A stretch of DNA of 64,000 nt from Ectothiorhodospiraceae bacterium. Its GTDB lineage: Bacteria > Pseudomonadota > Gammaproteobacteria > HK1. The position numbers were made by a program, and so were the translations under genes. The DNA lies in contig JACKNM010000004.1 in NCBI GenBank assembly GCA_024234875.1, forward strand, positions 434,001-498,000. The letters are read 5' to 3'. Of the stretch, positions 43,733-52,633 are shown in pieces. Below the pieces are notes generated by a model. The model had not been told where the DNA came from and did no database searches. It saw nothing but the letters and a program-made list of their open reading frames with translations. Numbering within the stretch: position 1 is the stretch's first letter; every line of letters starts with the position of its first letter.

Positions 43733-46192
43733 ATGTCGATCACCGTTCCGGAGCGCGCCAGCGCCGTCGTCATCGGCGGCGGGGTCATCGGCGCCAGTGT
43801 CGCCTATCACCTTGCCCGCGAGGGTTGGACCGACGTGGTGCTGCTCGAGCGAAAGCAGTTCGCGTGCGGCACCTCGTGGCATGCGGCCGGCCTCGTCGGG
43901 ACCATGCGCGCCAACGAGAGCCACGCACGGCTTTGTCAGTACTCGATGAGCCTGCTGGGCGAGCTCGAGCGGGAGACCGGCCAGTCGACCGGGTTCCGTC
44001 AGGTCGGCAGCCTCACCATCGCCCACAGCGAGGCACGCTTCGAGGAGTTGAAGCGCGTCGCGTCGATGAACAACGCCTTCGGCGTGACCCGGGTCGACAT
44101 GGTCACGGTGGAGGAGATCCGGAGCCTGCACCCGCTGGTCGACACCGCCGGGCTGCTCGGCGGGAGCTGGGTCGCCCACGACGGCATGGCGAGCCCGGTC
44201 GACGTGGTGAGCGCGTACATCAAGGGCGCGCGCGGGCGGGGCGTTCGCTGCATCGAGGGCGTCACCGTCACCGGGATCGACCAGGCGAACGGTCGGGTGA
44301 CCGGGGTGACCACCGACCACGGGGCGATCCGCGCCGACTTCGTCGTCAACTGCGCCGGGCTGTGGGCGCGCGATCTGGGACGGCTCGCGGGGGTGAACGT
44401 GCCGCTGCTCGCCTGCGAGCACTACTACGCCCACACCGAGAAGCTGCCCGACCTGCCGCCGAATCTGCCGGTACTCCGCGACCACGACCGGTGCGCCTAC
44501 TACCGCGAGGACGCCGGCAGCCTGCTGGTGGGCGCGTTCGAGAAGCGCGCCCGCGCGCTGTCGATGGCGCAGATCCCGGCCGACTTCTGCTTCGACGAGC
44601 TCCCCGGGCACTTCGAGGAGCAGCTCATGCCGGTGCTCGAGGACGCGATGGCGCGGGTGCCGATGCTGGCCGAGGTCGGCTGGCGCAGCTTCTTCTGCGG
44701 GCCGGAGAGCTTCACCCCGGACGACCAGTTCCACCTCGGCGAGGCCCCGGAGCTCGGCGGATTCTTCGTCGCCGCGGGACTGAACTCGGTCGGCATCCAG
44801 TCGGCCGGCGGCATCGGCAAGGCGCTCGCCGAATGGATGGATCGCGGCCACCCGCCGATGGATCTCTGGTCCAACGACCCGCGTCGGATGTTCTCCTTCC
44901 ACGGCACGCAGCGATTCCTCGAGGCGCGGGTGACAGAGAGCCTCGGGCTGCTCTACGAGAACCACTACCCCTACCGGCAGTACGCGACGGCGCGCGACGT
45001 GCGGCACTCGCCGCTGCACGAGCGCCTCGCCGCACGCGGCGCCTGCTTCGGTGAGTCGGCGGGCTGGGAACGCCCCAACTGGTACGCGCCGCCCGGGGTC
45101 GAGCCGCGCTACGCCTACTCGTTCGGCAAGCAGAACTGGTTCGAGCACTCGGCGCGCGAGCACCGGGCGGCACGCGAGGGGGTGGCGCTGTTCGACCAGT
45201 CGAGCTTCTCCAAGTACCTGGTGCAGGGTCGCGACGCGTGCGCGGTGCTGCAGCGGATATCGAGCGCCGACGTCGACGTTGCGCCCGGGCGCATCGTCTA
45301 CACCCACTGGCTCAACCCACGGGGCGGCATCGAGGCCGATCTCACCGTCACCCGGCTGCGCGAGGACCAGTACCTGGTGGTGAGCGGCACCGCGGTGACC
45401 GGGCGCGACCTCGACTGGCTGGCGCGCAACACCCCGCACGACGCACGCTGCGTCACCGTCGACGTCACCGCCGGCTGGGCGGTGCTCGGCGTGATGGGCC
45501 CGCGCTCGCGGGCGTTGCTCGAGACGGTCACCGGCGCGGATCTGTCGAGCGCCGCGTTCCCGTTCGGTACCTGGCAACCGGTCGAGGTCGGCTGCGCCCC
45601 GGCGCGCGCGCTGCGGGTCTCCTACGTCGGCGAGCTCGGCTGGGAGATCCACGTCCCGACCGACATGGCGCGCCACGCCTTCGACGTCATCGCCGACGCG
45701 GGCGCCGAGCACGACCTCACCCTGGCCGGGATGCATGCGCTCGATTCGTGTCGCATCGAGAAGAAGTTCGTCCACTTCGGCCACGACATCGGCGACGAGG
45801 ACACCCCGCTCGAGGCGGGCATGGGCTTCGTGTGCGCGCTCGACAAGGGCGTCGCGTTCATCGGCGCGGAGGCGATCGCGCGCCAACGCGAGAGCGAGCA
45901 CCCACTGCGCAAGCGCCTGGTGCAGTTCCTGTTGTCCGACCCCGAGGCGATGCTCTGGCACCACGAGCCGATCTGGCGCGACGGGTCGCTGGTCGGCTTC
46001 CTCACCTCCGGCGCCTACGGCCACACGCTCGGTGGCTCGGTCGGGCTGGGTTACGTGAAGCACGTCGACGGGGTGAGCGCGGAGTGGATTGCCGGCGGGC
46101 ACTTCGAGGTCGAGGTGGCGGGGCGTCGGATCCCGGCCCGAGCGAGCCTGCGCGCGATGTACGATCCGCGCGGCGAGAAGGCGCGCGGGTGA
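43733..46192 (+). CDS. Dimethylglycine/sarcosine dehydrogenase-like FAD enzyme with GcvT domain
   Basis: The 819-residue protein has a DAO-type FAD domain at the N-terminus ('AVVIGGGVIGASVAYHLAREGWTDVVLLER') with 'CGTSWHAAGL', where H50 matches the histidine that covalently holds FAD in dimethylglycine dehydrogenase. The FAO_M linker follows, and a C-terminal aminomethyltransferase (GcvT) fold includes 'ALFDQSSFSKYLVQG', 'VLGVMGPRSRALLE' and 'LRVSYVGELGWEIHVPTDMA'. It N-demethylates a methylated glycine and passes the one-carbon unit to tetrahydrofolate. Exact substrate unproven. Confidence 0.92.
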   Translation: MSITVPERASAVVIGGGVIGASVAYHLAREGWTDVVLLERKQFACGTSWHAAGLVGTMRANESHARLCQYSMSLLGELERETGQSTGFRQVGSLTIAHSEARFEELKRVASMNNAFGVTRVDMVTVEEIRSLHPLVDTAGLLGGSWVAHDGMASPVDVVSAYIKGARGRGVRCIEGVTVTGIDQANGRVTGVTTDHGAIRADFVVNCAGLWARDLGRLAGVNVPLLACEHYYAHTEKLPDLPPNLPVLRDHDRCAYYREDAGSLLVGAFEKRARALSMAQIPADFCFDELPGHFEEQLMPVLEDAMARVPMLAEVGWRSFFCGPESFTPDDQFHLGEAPELGGFFVAAGLNSVGIQSAGGIGKALAEWMDRGHPPMDLWSNDPRRMFSFHGTQRFLEARVTESLGLLYENHYPYRQYATARDVRHSPLHERLAARGACFGESAGWERPNWYAPPGVEPRYAYSFGKQNWFEHSAREHRAAREGVALFDQSSFSKYLVQGRDACAVLQRISSADVDVAPGRIVYTHWLNPRGGIEADLTVTRLREDQYLVVSGTAVTGRDLDWLARNTPHDARCVTVDVTAGWAVLGVMGPRSRALLETVTGADLSSAAFPFGTWQPVEVGCAPARALRVSYVGELGWEIHVPTDMARHAFDVIADAGAEHDLTLAGMHALDSCRIEKKFVHFGHDIGDEDTPLEAGMGFVCALDKGVAFIGAEAIARQRESEHPLRKRLVQFLLSDPEAMLWHHEPIWRDGSLVGFLTSGAYGHTLGGSVGLGYVKHVDGVSAEWIAGGHFEVEVAGRRIPARASLRAMYDPRGEKARG

Positions 46193-46196
46193 GCGG

Positions 46197-46652
46197 GTGA
46201 GCGACCGAAAGATCACCGAGAGTGACGGCATCGTCTGCTGGAAGTGCGGTGCATCGCTCGCCGGCGTGCTGCTGCCGATCGGCCGGCGCGAGACCTGCGC
46301 GTCGTGCACGGCGGATCTCCACGTCTGCCGCCAGTGCGAGTACCACGATCCGTCGGTCGCCCGCGCCTGTCGTGAGCCGGTGGCCGACGAGGTGACGCGC
46401 AAGGAGCACGCGAACTTCTGCGGCTACTTCGCGCCGGGGCGCGACCGTCACCATGCGGGTGACACGACCGCGAGCGAGCAGGCGCGGCGTGCCCTCGACG
46501 CTCTGTTCGGCGCCGGCGAGACGCCGCCAGGGACCGTCGATCCGCTGGCCGAGGCCCGGGCCGCGTTCGAGGCCCGGCGCGACGGCGAGGGCGATGCCGC
46601 CAGGCGCGAGCTCGAGCGCCTGTTCGGGCTCGGCGAGGACGAGAAGAAGTAG
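46197..46652 (+). CDS. Cys-rich (probable zinc-binding) small protein, unknown
   Basis: The 151-residue protein from GTG 46197 has cysteine pairs C14-x2-C17, C34-x2-C37, C44-x2-C47, plus C58 and C75, arranged like a zinc-ribbon or treble-clef region, followed by an acidic helical C-terminal half. It starts four bases after the dehydrogenase stop and ends 48 bases before the FadN-like gene, so it is probably co-transcribed with both. I do not recognise a characterised family. An alternative ligand is an iron-sulfur cluster. Confidence 0.75.
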   Translation: MSDRKITESDGIVCWKCGASLAGVLLPIGRRETCASCTADLHVCRQCEYHDPSVARACREPVADEVTRKEHANFCGYFAPGRDRHHAGDTTASEQARRALDALFGAGETPPGTVDPLAEARAAFEARRDGEGDAARRELERLFGLGEDEKK

Positions 46653-46700
46653 CCGACCGGTGCGCGCGACCCGGCGCGTCGGCCGACGGAGACCGTCGAC

Positions 46701-49022
46701 ATGAACCCGATTCGCAGCGTCGCCGTGCTCGGCGCCGGCACCATGGGGACCGGCATCGCCGCCCATCTCGCCAACGCCGGCGTGCGCGTCCTCCTGCTCG
46801 ACGTGCCGGGCAAGGCCGACGAGGACCGGGACGCGCCCGCCCGGCGCGGGCTCGATCGTATCCGCCGCGGTCGCCCCCCGGCGCTGATGTCGGCCGACGA
46901 CGCGCGGCGCATCGAGCCCGGCAACGTCGAGGACCACCTCGGGCGGCTCGGCGAGGTCGACTGGATCGTCGAGGCGGTGGTCGAGCGGCTGGAGGTGAAG
47001 CACGCGCTGTACCGCGCGGTCGATGCCGCGCGCCGTCCCGGGACTCCGGTCTCGTCGAACACCTCGACCATTCCGCTCGCGCAGCTCGTGGCCGGCATGC
47101 CGGCGGCGTTCGCGGCCGACTTCTGCATCACCCATTTCTTCAACCCGGTGCGCTACATGCGCCTGCTGGAGCTGGTACGCGGCCCGGCCACGCGGCCCGA
47201 GGTCATCGAGCACCTGGGTCGTTTCTGCGACGAGGCGCTCGGCAAGGGCGTGGTGCCGTGCCGCGACACCCCCGGTTTCCTCGCCAATCGAATCGGGGTC
47301 TACGCGCTGCAGCTCGGCATCGCCGAGGCGTTGCGCGCCGGCGTCACCGTGGAGGAGGCCGACGCGCTGCTCGGCCGCCCGGCGGGCATCCCCAAGACCG
47401 CGGTGTTCGGCCTCTACGACCTGATCGGCGTCGACCTCATGCTCGACGTGGTGGCGAGCCTGCGCCGCGAGCTGGCGCCCGACGACGCGTTCCATCGGCT
47501 CGGCGCGGAGCTGCCGCTGCTGGAGGCGATGGTCGCGGCCGGGCGCACCGGCAACAAGGGTGGCGCCGGCTTCTACCGCACCCGCGAGGTCGACGGCGAG
47601 CCACGACGCGAGGTCTTGGAGCTGACCACCGGGGAGTACCGCGCCGCGACTCGTCCGCACCTCGCCGCCGCCGAGGCGGGTGAGCGCGATGGGCTCCGCG
47701 CCCTGGTCGAGGCCGACGATCGGTACGGCCGCTACGCCTGGCGCGTGCTCTCGGGCACCCTCGCCTACGCGGCGGCCCTGCTCCCGGAGGTCGGCGACGA
47801 CCCGGCCCCCATCGATGCCGCGATGACGCTCGGCTACAGCTGGCGCGAGGGGCCGCTCGAGATGATCGACGCCCTCGGCGTCGGCTGGTTTCGCGACCGT
47901 CTGCGCGCAGAGGGCCGAGCCGTGCCTCCTCTCCTCGAGGTCGCCGGGAACGGGTCGCTCTACCGCGACACGCCGCGTGGCCGCGCGGTGCTCCGCCTCG
48001 ACGGCGAGCACCAGCCGGTCGCGCGCCCGGCGGGCGTCGAGCGCCTCGCCGAGCACAGCCGCGGCCGGCGCCCGCTCGCCGGCAATCCCTCGGCCAGCCT
48101 CTGGGACGTGGGTGACGGCGTGCTGGTGGCGGAGTTCCACTCCAAGGCCAACGCGCTCGACGCCGACTCGATGCACCTCCTCGCCGTCGCGCTCGAGCGC
48201 GTGCCACGCGCGCATCGAGCGCTGATCGTCTACAACGACGCGCCGCACTTCTCGATGGGCGTCAACCTCGGCTTCGTGCTCGACGCCGCCGAGCGCGGCG
48301 CGTGGTCGGAGGTCGACCGCATGCTGGTCGACTTCCAGCAGACCTGCCTCGGCCTTCGCGACGCGCCGTTCCCGGTCATCGGAGCCCCGGCCGGCATGGC
48401 CCTCGGTGGCGGCTTCGAGGTCCTGGCCCACTGCGACGCGCTCGCCTGTCACGCGAACGTGGTGCTCGGGCTGGTGGAGCCCCAGGTCGGGCTGGTGCCC
48501 GCGGGTGGCGGGTGCAAGGAGATGCTCGCGCGCTTCACCGCCCGCGCCGGTGACGCGGCGGTCGGTGCCCGAGACGCATTCGCCCAGATCGCGGCCGCCG
48601 CAACCGCCAGCTCGGTGCCCGAGGCCCGTCCGATGCTCCTGGTCCGCGACCACGACGTCGCGACGATGCATCGCGACCGCGTGCTCCCCACGGCCCGCGC
48701 GCTCGCTCGCGAGCGCCTCGCGGGCGGCTACTCGCCGACGCCGGCCCCCGTCTTCCACGCCGCCGGCGCGCCGACGCTGCGCGCCATCGTGGACGGGCTC
48801 GCCGCCGATCGCGATGCCGGACGCATCTCCGCTCACGACGTGGTGGTCGGCGAGGCACTGGCTCGGGTGCTGTGCGGCGGCGACGTCGCCCCCGGCACCG
48901 CGCTGACCGAGCCCGACCTGCTCGATCTGGAGCGCGCCTCGTTCCTCAGTCTGCTGCGTGAGCCGTCGACCCGGGCGCGCATTCGCCACACCCTCGCCAC
49001 CGGCCGACCATTGCGCAACTGA
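46701..49022 (+). CDS. 3-hydroxyacyl-CoA dehydrogenase/enoyl-CoA hydratase fusion (FadN-like)
   Basis: The 773-residue protein starts with an NAD-binding 3-hydroxyacyl-CoA dehydrogenase domain ('VAVLGAGTMGTGIAAHLANAG', catalytic histidine in 'ITHFFNPVRYMRLLELV', 'DTPGFLANRI'), has a second C-terminal 3HCDH-like region, and ends with an enoyl-CoA-hydratase/crotonase domain ('FSMGVNLGFVLD', 'GAPAGMALGGGFEVLAHCDALACH'). This dehydrogenase-first order is that of FadN/YusL rather than FadB. It carries out the hydration and oxidation steps of fatty-acyl-CoA beta-oxidation. No thiolase is adjacent. Confidence 0.92.
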   Translation: MNPIRSVAVLGAGTMGTGIAAHLANAGVRVLLLDVPGKADEDRDAPARRGLDRIRRGRPPALMSADDARRIEPGNVEDHLGRLGEVDWIVEAVVERLEVKHALYRAVDAARRPGTPVSSNTSTIPLAQLVAGMPAAFAADFCITHFFNPVRYMRLLELVRGPATRPEVIEHLGRFCDEALGKGVVPCRDTPGFLANRIGVYALQLGIAEALRAGVTVEEADALLGRPAGIPKTAVFGLYDLIGVDLMLDVVASLRRELAPDDAFHRLGAELPLLEAMVAAGRTGNKGGAGFYRTREVDGEPRREVLELTTGEYRAATRPHLAAAEAGERDGLRALVEADDRYGRYAWRVLSGTLAYAAALLPEVGDDPAPIDAAMTLGYSWREGPLEMIDALGVGWFRDRLRAEGRAVPPLLEVAGNGSLYRDTPRGRAVLRLDGEHQPVARPAGVERLAEHSRGRRPLAGNPSASLWDVGDGVLVAEFHSKANALDADSMHLLAVALERVPRAHRALIVYNDAPHFSMGVNLGFVLDAAERGAWSEVDRMLVDFQQTCLGLRDAPFPVIGAPAGMALGGGFEVLAHCDALACHANVVLGLVEPQVGLVPAGGGCKEMLARFTARAGDAAVGARDAFAQIAAAATASSVPEARPMLLVRDHDVATMHRDRVLPTARALARERLAGGYSPTPAPVFHAAGAPTLRAIVDGLAADRDAGRISAHDVVVGEALARVLCGGDVAPGTALTEPDLLDLERASFLSLLREPSTRARIRHTLATGRPLRN

Positions 49023-49033
49023 GCGCACACCGT

Positions 49034-49219
49034 CGACGCGTCGGCGCGCACTGCCCCGTCCAGGCGACGCCAATCGCGGAATAACCCGGGCGCGATCACG
49101 TTTTCCTCGAATTCCCACGGGAAAACCGCGATTGCGTCAATCCGCGGCGAAAAATCGAGCAGCTATACTTTTTCGCGCGGTGGGTCGATGGGCGACCCGG
49201 TATCACTCGACGCGTCGAG
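49034..49219 (+). promoter_or_regulatory. Promoter and palindrome-rich control region of the signalling operon
   Basis: The 212-base gap before the 49235 gene is locally AT-rich. A TATACT -10-like element lies at 49164-49169. It is bracketed by a perfect inverted repeat GCGAAAAA (49147-49154)/TTTTTCGC (49169-49176). Upstream, GTTTTCC (49100-49106) pairs with GGAAAAC (49120-49126). The palindrome CGACGCGTCG occurs twice, at 49034-49043 and 49208-49217, the second inside the perfect 14-mer CTCGACGCGTCGAG. No good -35 is seen, so an activator is plausible. Confidence 0.5.
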
Positions 49220-49234
49220 CGACGTCACTCGCCG

Positions 49235-52200
49235 GTGAGCCACAACGCCAGCATGGCCGAGACCACGGAACAACACGAGGCGCGGATTCGAGAGCTGGTG
49301 CCGATCGGTGGCCTCGCCACCGCGTACCAGGACCAGCTCATCGAGCAGTCGGAGATCATCCGCCTGAAGCGGCGCGAGTACGCGTTTCGCCAGGGCGAGC
49401 GCGACGGCTACTCCTTCTACCTGCTCGAGGGCGCGCTCGAGTTCGAGGCCAACGGGCAGCTCGTGAAGACGGTGGCCGACGGCACCGAGGCCGCACGCCA
49501 TCCGCTCGCCATGCTCCAACCACGCCAGTACTCGGCGCGCGCCAAGACGCCGTGCACGGTGCTGCGCATCGACCGCCGCACCCTCGATCGGCTGCTGGCG
49601 ATGGATCCGCCGGCCACCGGACAGGTCGAGGTCGAGGAGGTCGACGAGGTCGACAACGACGACGACTGGATGTCGCGGATGCTCGCCTCGGAGCTGTTCT
49701 CGCGCATCCCGCCGGCGAACATCCAGCGCATCTTCACGCTCCTCGAGCCGATCGAGGTCGAGGCCGGGCAGACCATCATCGAGCAGGGCACGCCCGGCGA
49801 TTACTACTACGTCCTCTGCCACGGCCGCGCCCTGGTGACCCGCACCACCAAGGCCGGCAGCTCGCCGATCAAGCTCGCGGAGTTCGGTCCCGGCGACAGC
49901 TTCGGCGAGGAGGCCCTGGTATCGGGCGGAAAACGTAACGCATCTGTCACCATGCTCAGCGACGGTGAGGTCATGCGCCTCACCAAGGACAGCTTCATCG
50001 AGCTGATCAAGAACCCGAGCCTGCAGGAGCTACCGTTCGAAGCCTGCGAGGCCATGGTCGCCGACGGAGCCGCCTGGCTCGATGTCCGCTTCCCCGAGGA
50101 GCACGCGAGCTCGGGCATCGCCGACAGCGTCAACATCCCCCTGGTGCTGCTACGCGTCGGGATCGACAAGCTCGAGCGCGATCGGCGCTACGTCGTGTAC
50201 TGCGACAACGGTGCGCGCAGCTCCGCCGGCGCGTTCCTGCTGATGCAGCTCGGCTTCGACGCCTACCAGCTCGCCGGCGGGCTCGCGGCATCGCCGCTCG
50301 CCTCGACCCTCGAGCCTGGGGACGCCGGCGCCGAGGGCTCGCCGCGCGAAGGGTCGTCGCCGGCCGCGAGCGCACCACCTCTCATCCCCGCGACGCCCGC
50401 GCAACCGCCACCCCCGGCCCCGGCAGTGCGCGCGGCGGCGCTCAGCGCCGAGCTCGCGATCGCCGCCGTCGTCGAGCACAAGGCGGAGCGGTCGGTGGTC
50501 GAGATCGAGACCGCCAGGCGTCGCGCCGAGCGCCAGGCCGCCCGCCAGCTCGACGTCGAGCGGGTGCGGCTGCGCTACGCCGCGCAGGCGGCACTGCGCA
50601 AGGCCGAGGAGGAGACTCGCCAACGGTTGACGCGCGAGGCGGCGGCGGCGCGAAAGCGGCTCGAGGAGCAGGCGGCGGCGGCGCGAGCGCGGCTCGAGAA
50701 GCAGGCGGCGGAGGTCCGCAAGGCCGCCGCCGAGCAGGCGCGCCAGCACGCCGAGAGCGAGGCCGAGTCGGCCCGCCGCAAGGCCGACGAGGCGGCGCAG
50801 GCACGGTTCGAGGCGGAGCGACGCAAGCTCGAGGAAGCGAGGCGCAAGACCGATCAGGACGCTCGCGATCATCTCGAGTCCGAGCGGCGCAGGCTCGAGC
50901 ACGAGGTCGAGGCAGCGCGCGAGGAGGCCGAGCGCGCGGCGCAGAGCCGCCTGATGGCCGAGCGCCAGAAGCTCGAGCGCGAGCTGGAGGCCGCGCGGCG
51001 CAGCGCGGACGAGGCGGCCGAGGCCCGGTTGGAAGCCGAGCGCCAACGGCTCGAGCAAGAGGCGGAGGCGGCACGGCGCCAGGCGGAGGTCGATGCCCAG
51101 GCCCGCCTCCAGGCGGAGCGGGCGAAGCTCGAGCAGGAGGTCCAGGCGGCGCAAGCACAGGCCGCGGCGCAGGCCGAGGCGCGAGTCGAGGCCGAGCGGC
51201 GACGGCTCGAGGAGGAGCGGCAGACGGCGCGACGCGAGGCCGAGCGCGACGCCCAGGCCCAGCTCGAGACCCAGCGCGAGAAGCTCGAGCGCGACGCCGA
51301 GGCGCGGCTCGCGGCGGAGCGTGATCGGCTCGAGCGCGAGGCCATGGAGCGGATGGAGGTGGAGCGGCGCAAGCTGGAGGAGGCGGCCCGCTCGCGCATG
51401 GAGGCCGACAAGCGCCGGCTCGAGGAGGAGGCCACGCAGGCAGCCCGTGCGTTGGAGGAAGCGCAGCGCCTGCGCCACGAGGTCGAGCAGGCCCGTCGTG
51501 AGGCGGCCGAGGAAGCCGCCCGAAAGCAGAGCGAGGACAACGCGCGCCTGGCCGCGATCCAGTCGGAGGCCGAGGCGCGGCTCCGGGCCGAGCGCGAGCG
51601 GCTGGAGGACGCGTACGCCAGGCAAGCCGAGGAGCTGGCACGCCTCGAGCAGCTCCGCGCCGAGGCCCAGGCCCGCCTCCAGGAGGAGCGCGAGCGCCTC
51701 GAGTCGGAGGCCCGCAACGCGCGCGAGCGTCTCGACCAGGAGGCAGCCGAGGCCCAACGCAAGCTCGCCGAGGCGGAGAAGCTACGCACCGACGTCGAGG
51801 CCACGCGGCGGATGATCGACGAGGCGGCCGAGCGTCAGCGCGAGGAGCAGGAGACGCGCGAGCGCCGCCTGCGCGAGGAGGTCGAGAGCAAGCTGCGCGA
51901 GGAACGCCGCAGCCTCGAGGCCGAGTTCGCACGCACCGCCGAGGAGCTCGAGCGCGCGCAGCGCGAGCGAGCCCGCGCCCAGGCCGAGCGGCGCGCCGCC
52001 ACCGTGGAGGCGCGCCGCATCATCGCCGAGCAGCGCGCGGAGTACGAGCGCATCCGGGCCGAGGACCAGGCCCGTCTGGAGGCCGAGCGCGCCAAGCTCC
52101 GCGAGGAAGCCGAACGCATCAACGCCTCGCTGGAGCAGGCAAAGCACGCCCGCGAGGAAGCCGAGCGGGCCAAGCGCGAGGCCGAGGTCCGAGCGGAGCA

Positions 52201-52615
52201 GCTCCGGCTGGGTCTGGAGGAGGCGCAGCGTGCCGGGCGCGCCGCCACCGAGCGCCGCATCCTCGACGAGATCCGCGCCGCCGAGGCGATCGTCGACCAG
52301 GCGCGCGACGACCTGGTCGCGGCCGAGGAGGCCGAGCACTTCGCGGAGGCCGAGCGCCAGTCGAACCAGGAGGAGCAGCAGCGCCAGGACGCCGAGCTCG
52401 AGTCCCTGCAGCAGCAGGTCACGCTCGAGCTCAGCGAATGGATCGACGAGCAGAAACGGCAGGAGCAAGAGGGACTGTCGCCGTTCGGTCGTCAGGACAG
52501 GGTCGCCGAGCGCGCGCATCGTCAGCTCGAGTCCCAGCGCCGCCAGGCGGCGCAGAAGCACGTCTCGGCTCTGTTCGACGACATCGCGGCACAGCTCGGC
52601 TCCGACGACGAGTAG
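49235..52615 (+). CDS. Large cNMP-binding / rhodanese / coiled-coil protein
   Basis: The 1126-residue protein has: a degenerate cyclic-nucleotide-binding-like domain (about 40-120); an acidic linker; a better conserved cNMP domain (about 152-258) with phosphate-binding cassette 'FGEEALVSGGKRNASV' (223-238); a rhodanese domain (about 268-352) with C323 in 'YVVYCDNGARSS' at the active-site position; a proline-rich linker (about 360-402); then ~680 residues of heptad-rich Glu/Arg/Ala coiled coil (about 415-1095). No membrane segment is seen. It looks like a cytoplasmic filament or scaffold gated by a cyclic nucleotide. It is first in an operon with a histidine kinase (18-base gap). GTG 49235 or ATG 49253 may be the start. 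Confidence 0.85.
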   Translation: MSHNASMAETTEQHEARIRELVPIGGLATAYQDQLIEQSEIIRLKRREYAFRQGERDGYSFYLLEGALEFEANGQLVKTVADGTEAARHPLAMLQPRQYSARAKTPCTVLRIDRRTLDRLLAMDPPATGQVEVEEVDEVDNDDDWMSRMLASELFSRIPPANIQRIFTLLEPIEVEAGQTIIEQGTPGDYYYVLCHGRALVTRTTKAGSSPIKLAEFGPGDSFGEEALVSGGKRNASVTMLSDGEVMRLTKDSFIELIKNPSLQELPFEACEAMVADGAAWLDVRFPEEHASSGIADSVNIPLVLLRVGIDKLERDRRYVVYCDNGARSSAGAFLLMQLGFDAYQLAGGLAASPLASTLEPGDAGAEGSPREGSSPAASAPPLIPATPAQPPPPAPAVRAAALSAELAIAAVVEHKAERSVVEIETARRRAERQAARQLDVERVRLRYAAQAALRKAEEETRQRLTREAAAARKRLEEQAAAARARLEKQAAEVRKAAAEQARQHAESEAESARRKADEAAQARFEAERRKLEEARRKTDQDARDHLESERRRLEHEVEAAREEAERAAQSRLMAERQKLERELEAARRSADEAAEARLEAERQRLEQEAEAARRQAEVDAQARLQAERAKLEQEVQAAQAQAAAQAEARVEAERRRLEEERQTARREAERDAQAQLETQREKLERDAEARLAAERDRLEREAMERMEVERRKLEEAARSRMEADKRRLEEEATQAARALEEAQRLRHEVEQARREAAEEAARKQSEDNARLAAIQSEAEARLRAERERLEDAYARQAEELARLEQLRAEAQARLQEERERLESEARNARERLDQEAAEAQRKLAEAEKLRTDVEATRRMIDEAAERQREEQETRERRLREEVESKLREERRSLEAEFARTAEELERAQRERARAQAERRAATVEARRIIAEQRAEYERIRAEDQARLEAERAKLREEAERINASLEQAKHAREEAERAKREAEVRAEQLRLGLEEAQRAGRAATERRILDEIRAAEAIVDQARDDLVAAEEAEHFAEAERQSNQEEQQRQDAELESLQQQVTLELSEWIDEQKRQEQEGLSPFGRQDRVAERAHRQLESQRRQAAQKHVSALFDDIAAQLGSDDE

Positions 52616-52633
52616 CCCCGCCGCCCCCGCTCC

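Noticed and set aside
46002..49118. 1038-codon minus-strand open frame opposite the FadN-like gene
   Set aside because: The translation has no recognisable domain and is rich in Gly/Arg/His; the plus strand encodes a complete enzyme with clear motifs.
50869..51804. Ser/Arg-rich minus-strand frame opposite the coiled coil
   Set aside because: It arises from the GAG/GCG-rich codons of the coiled coil read backwards.
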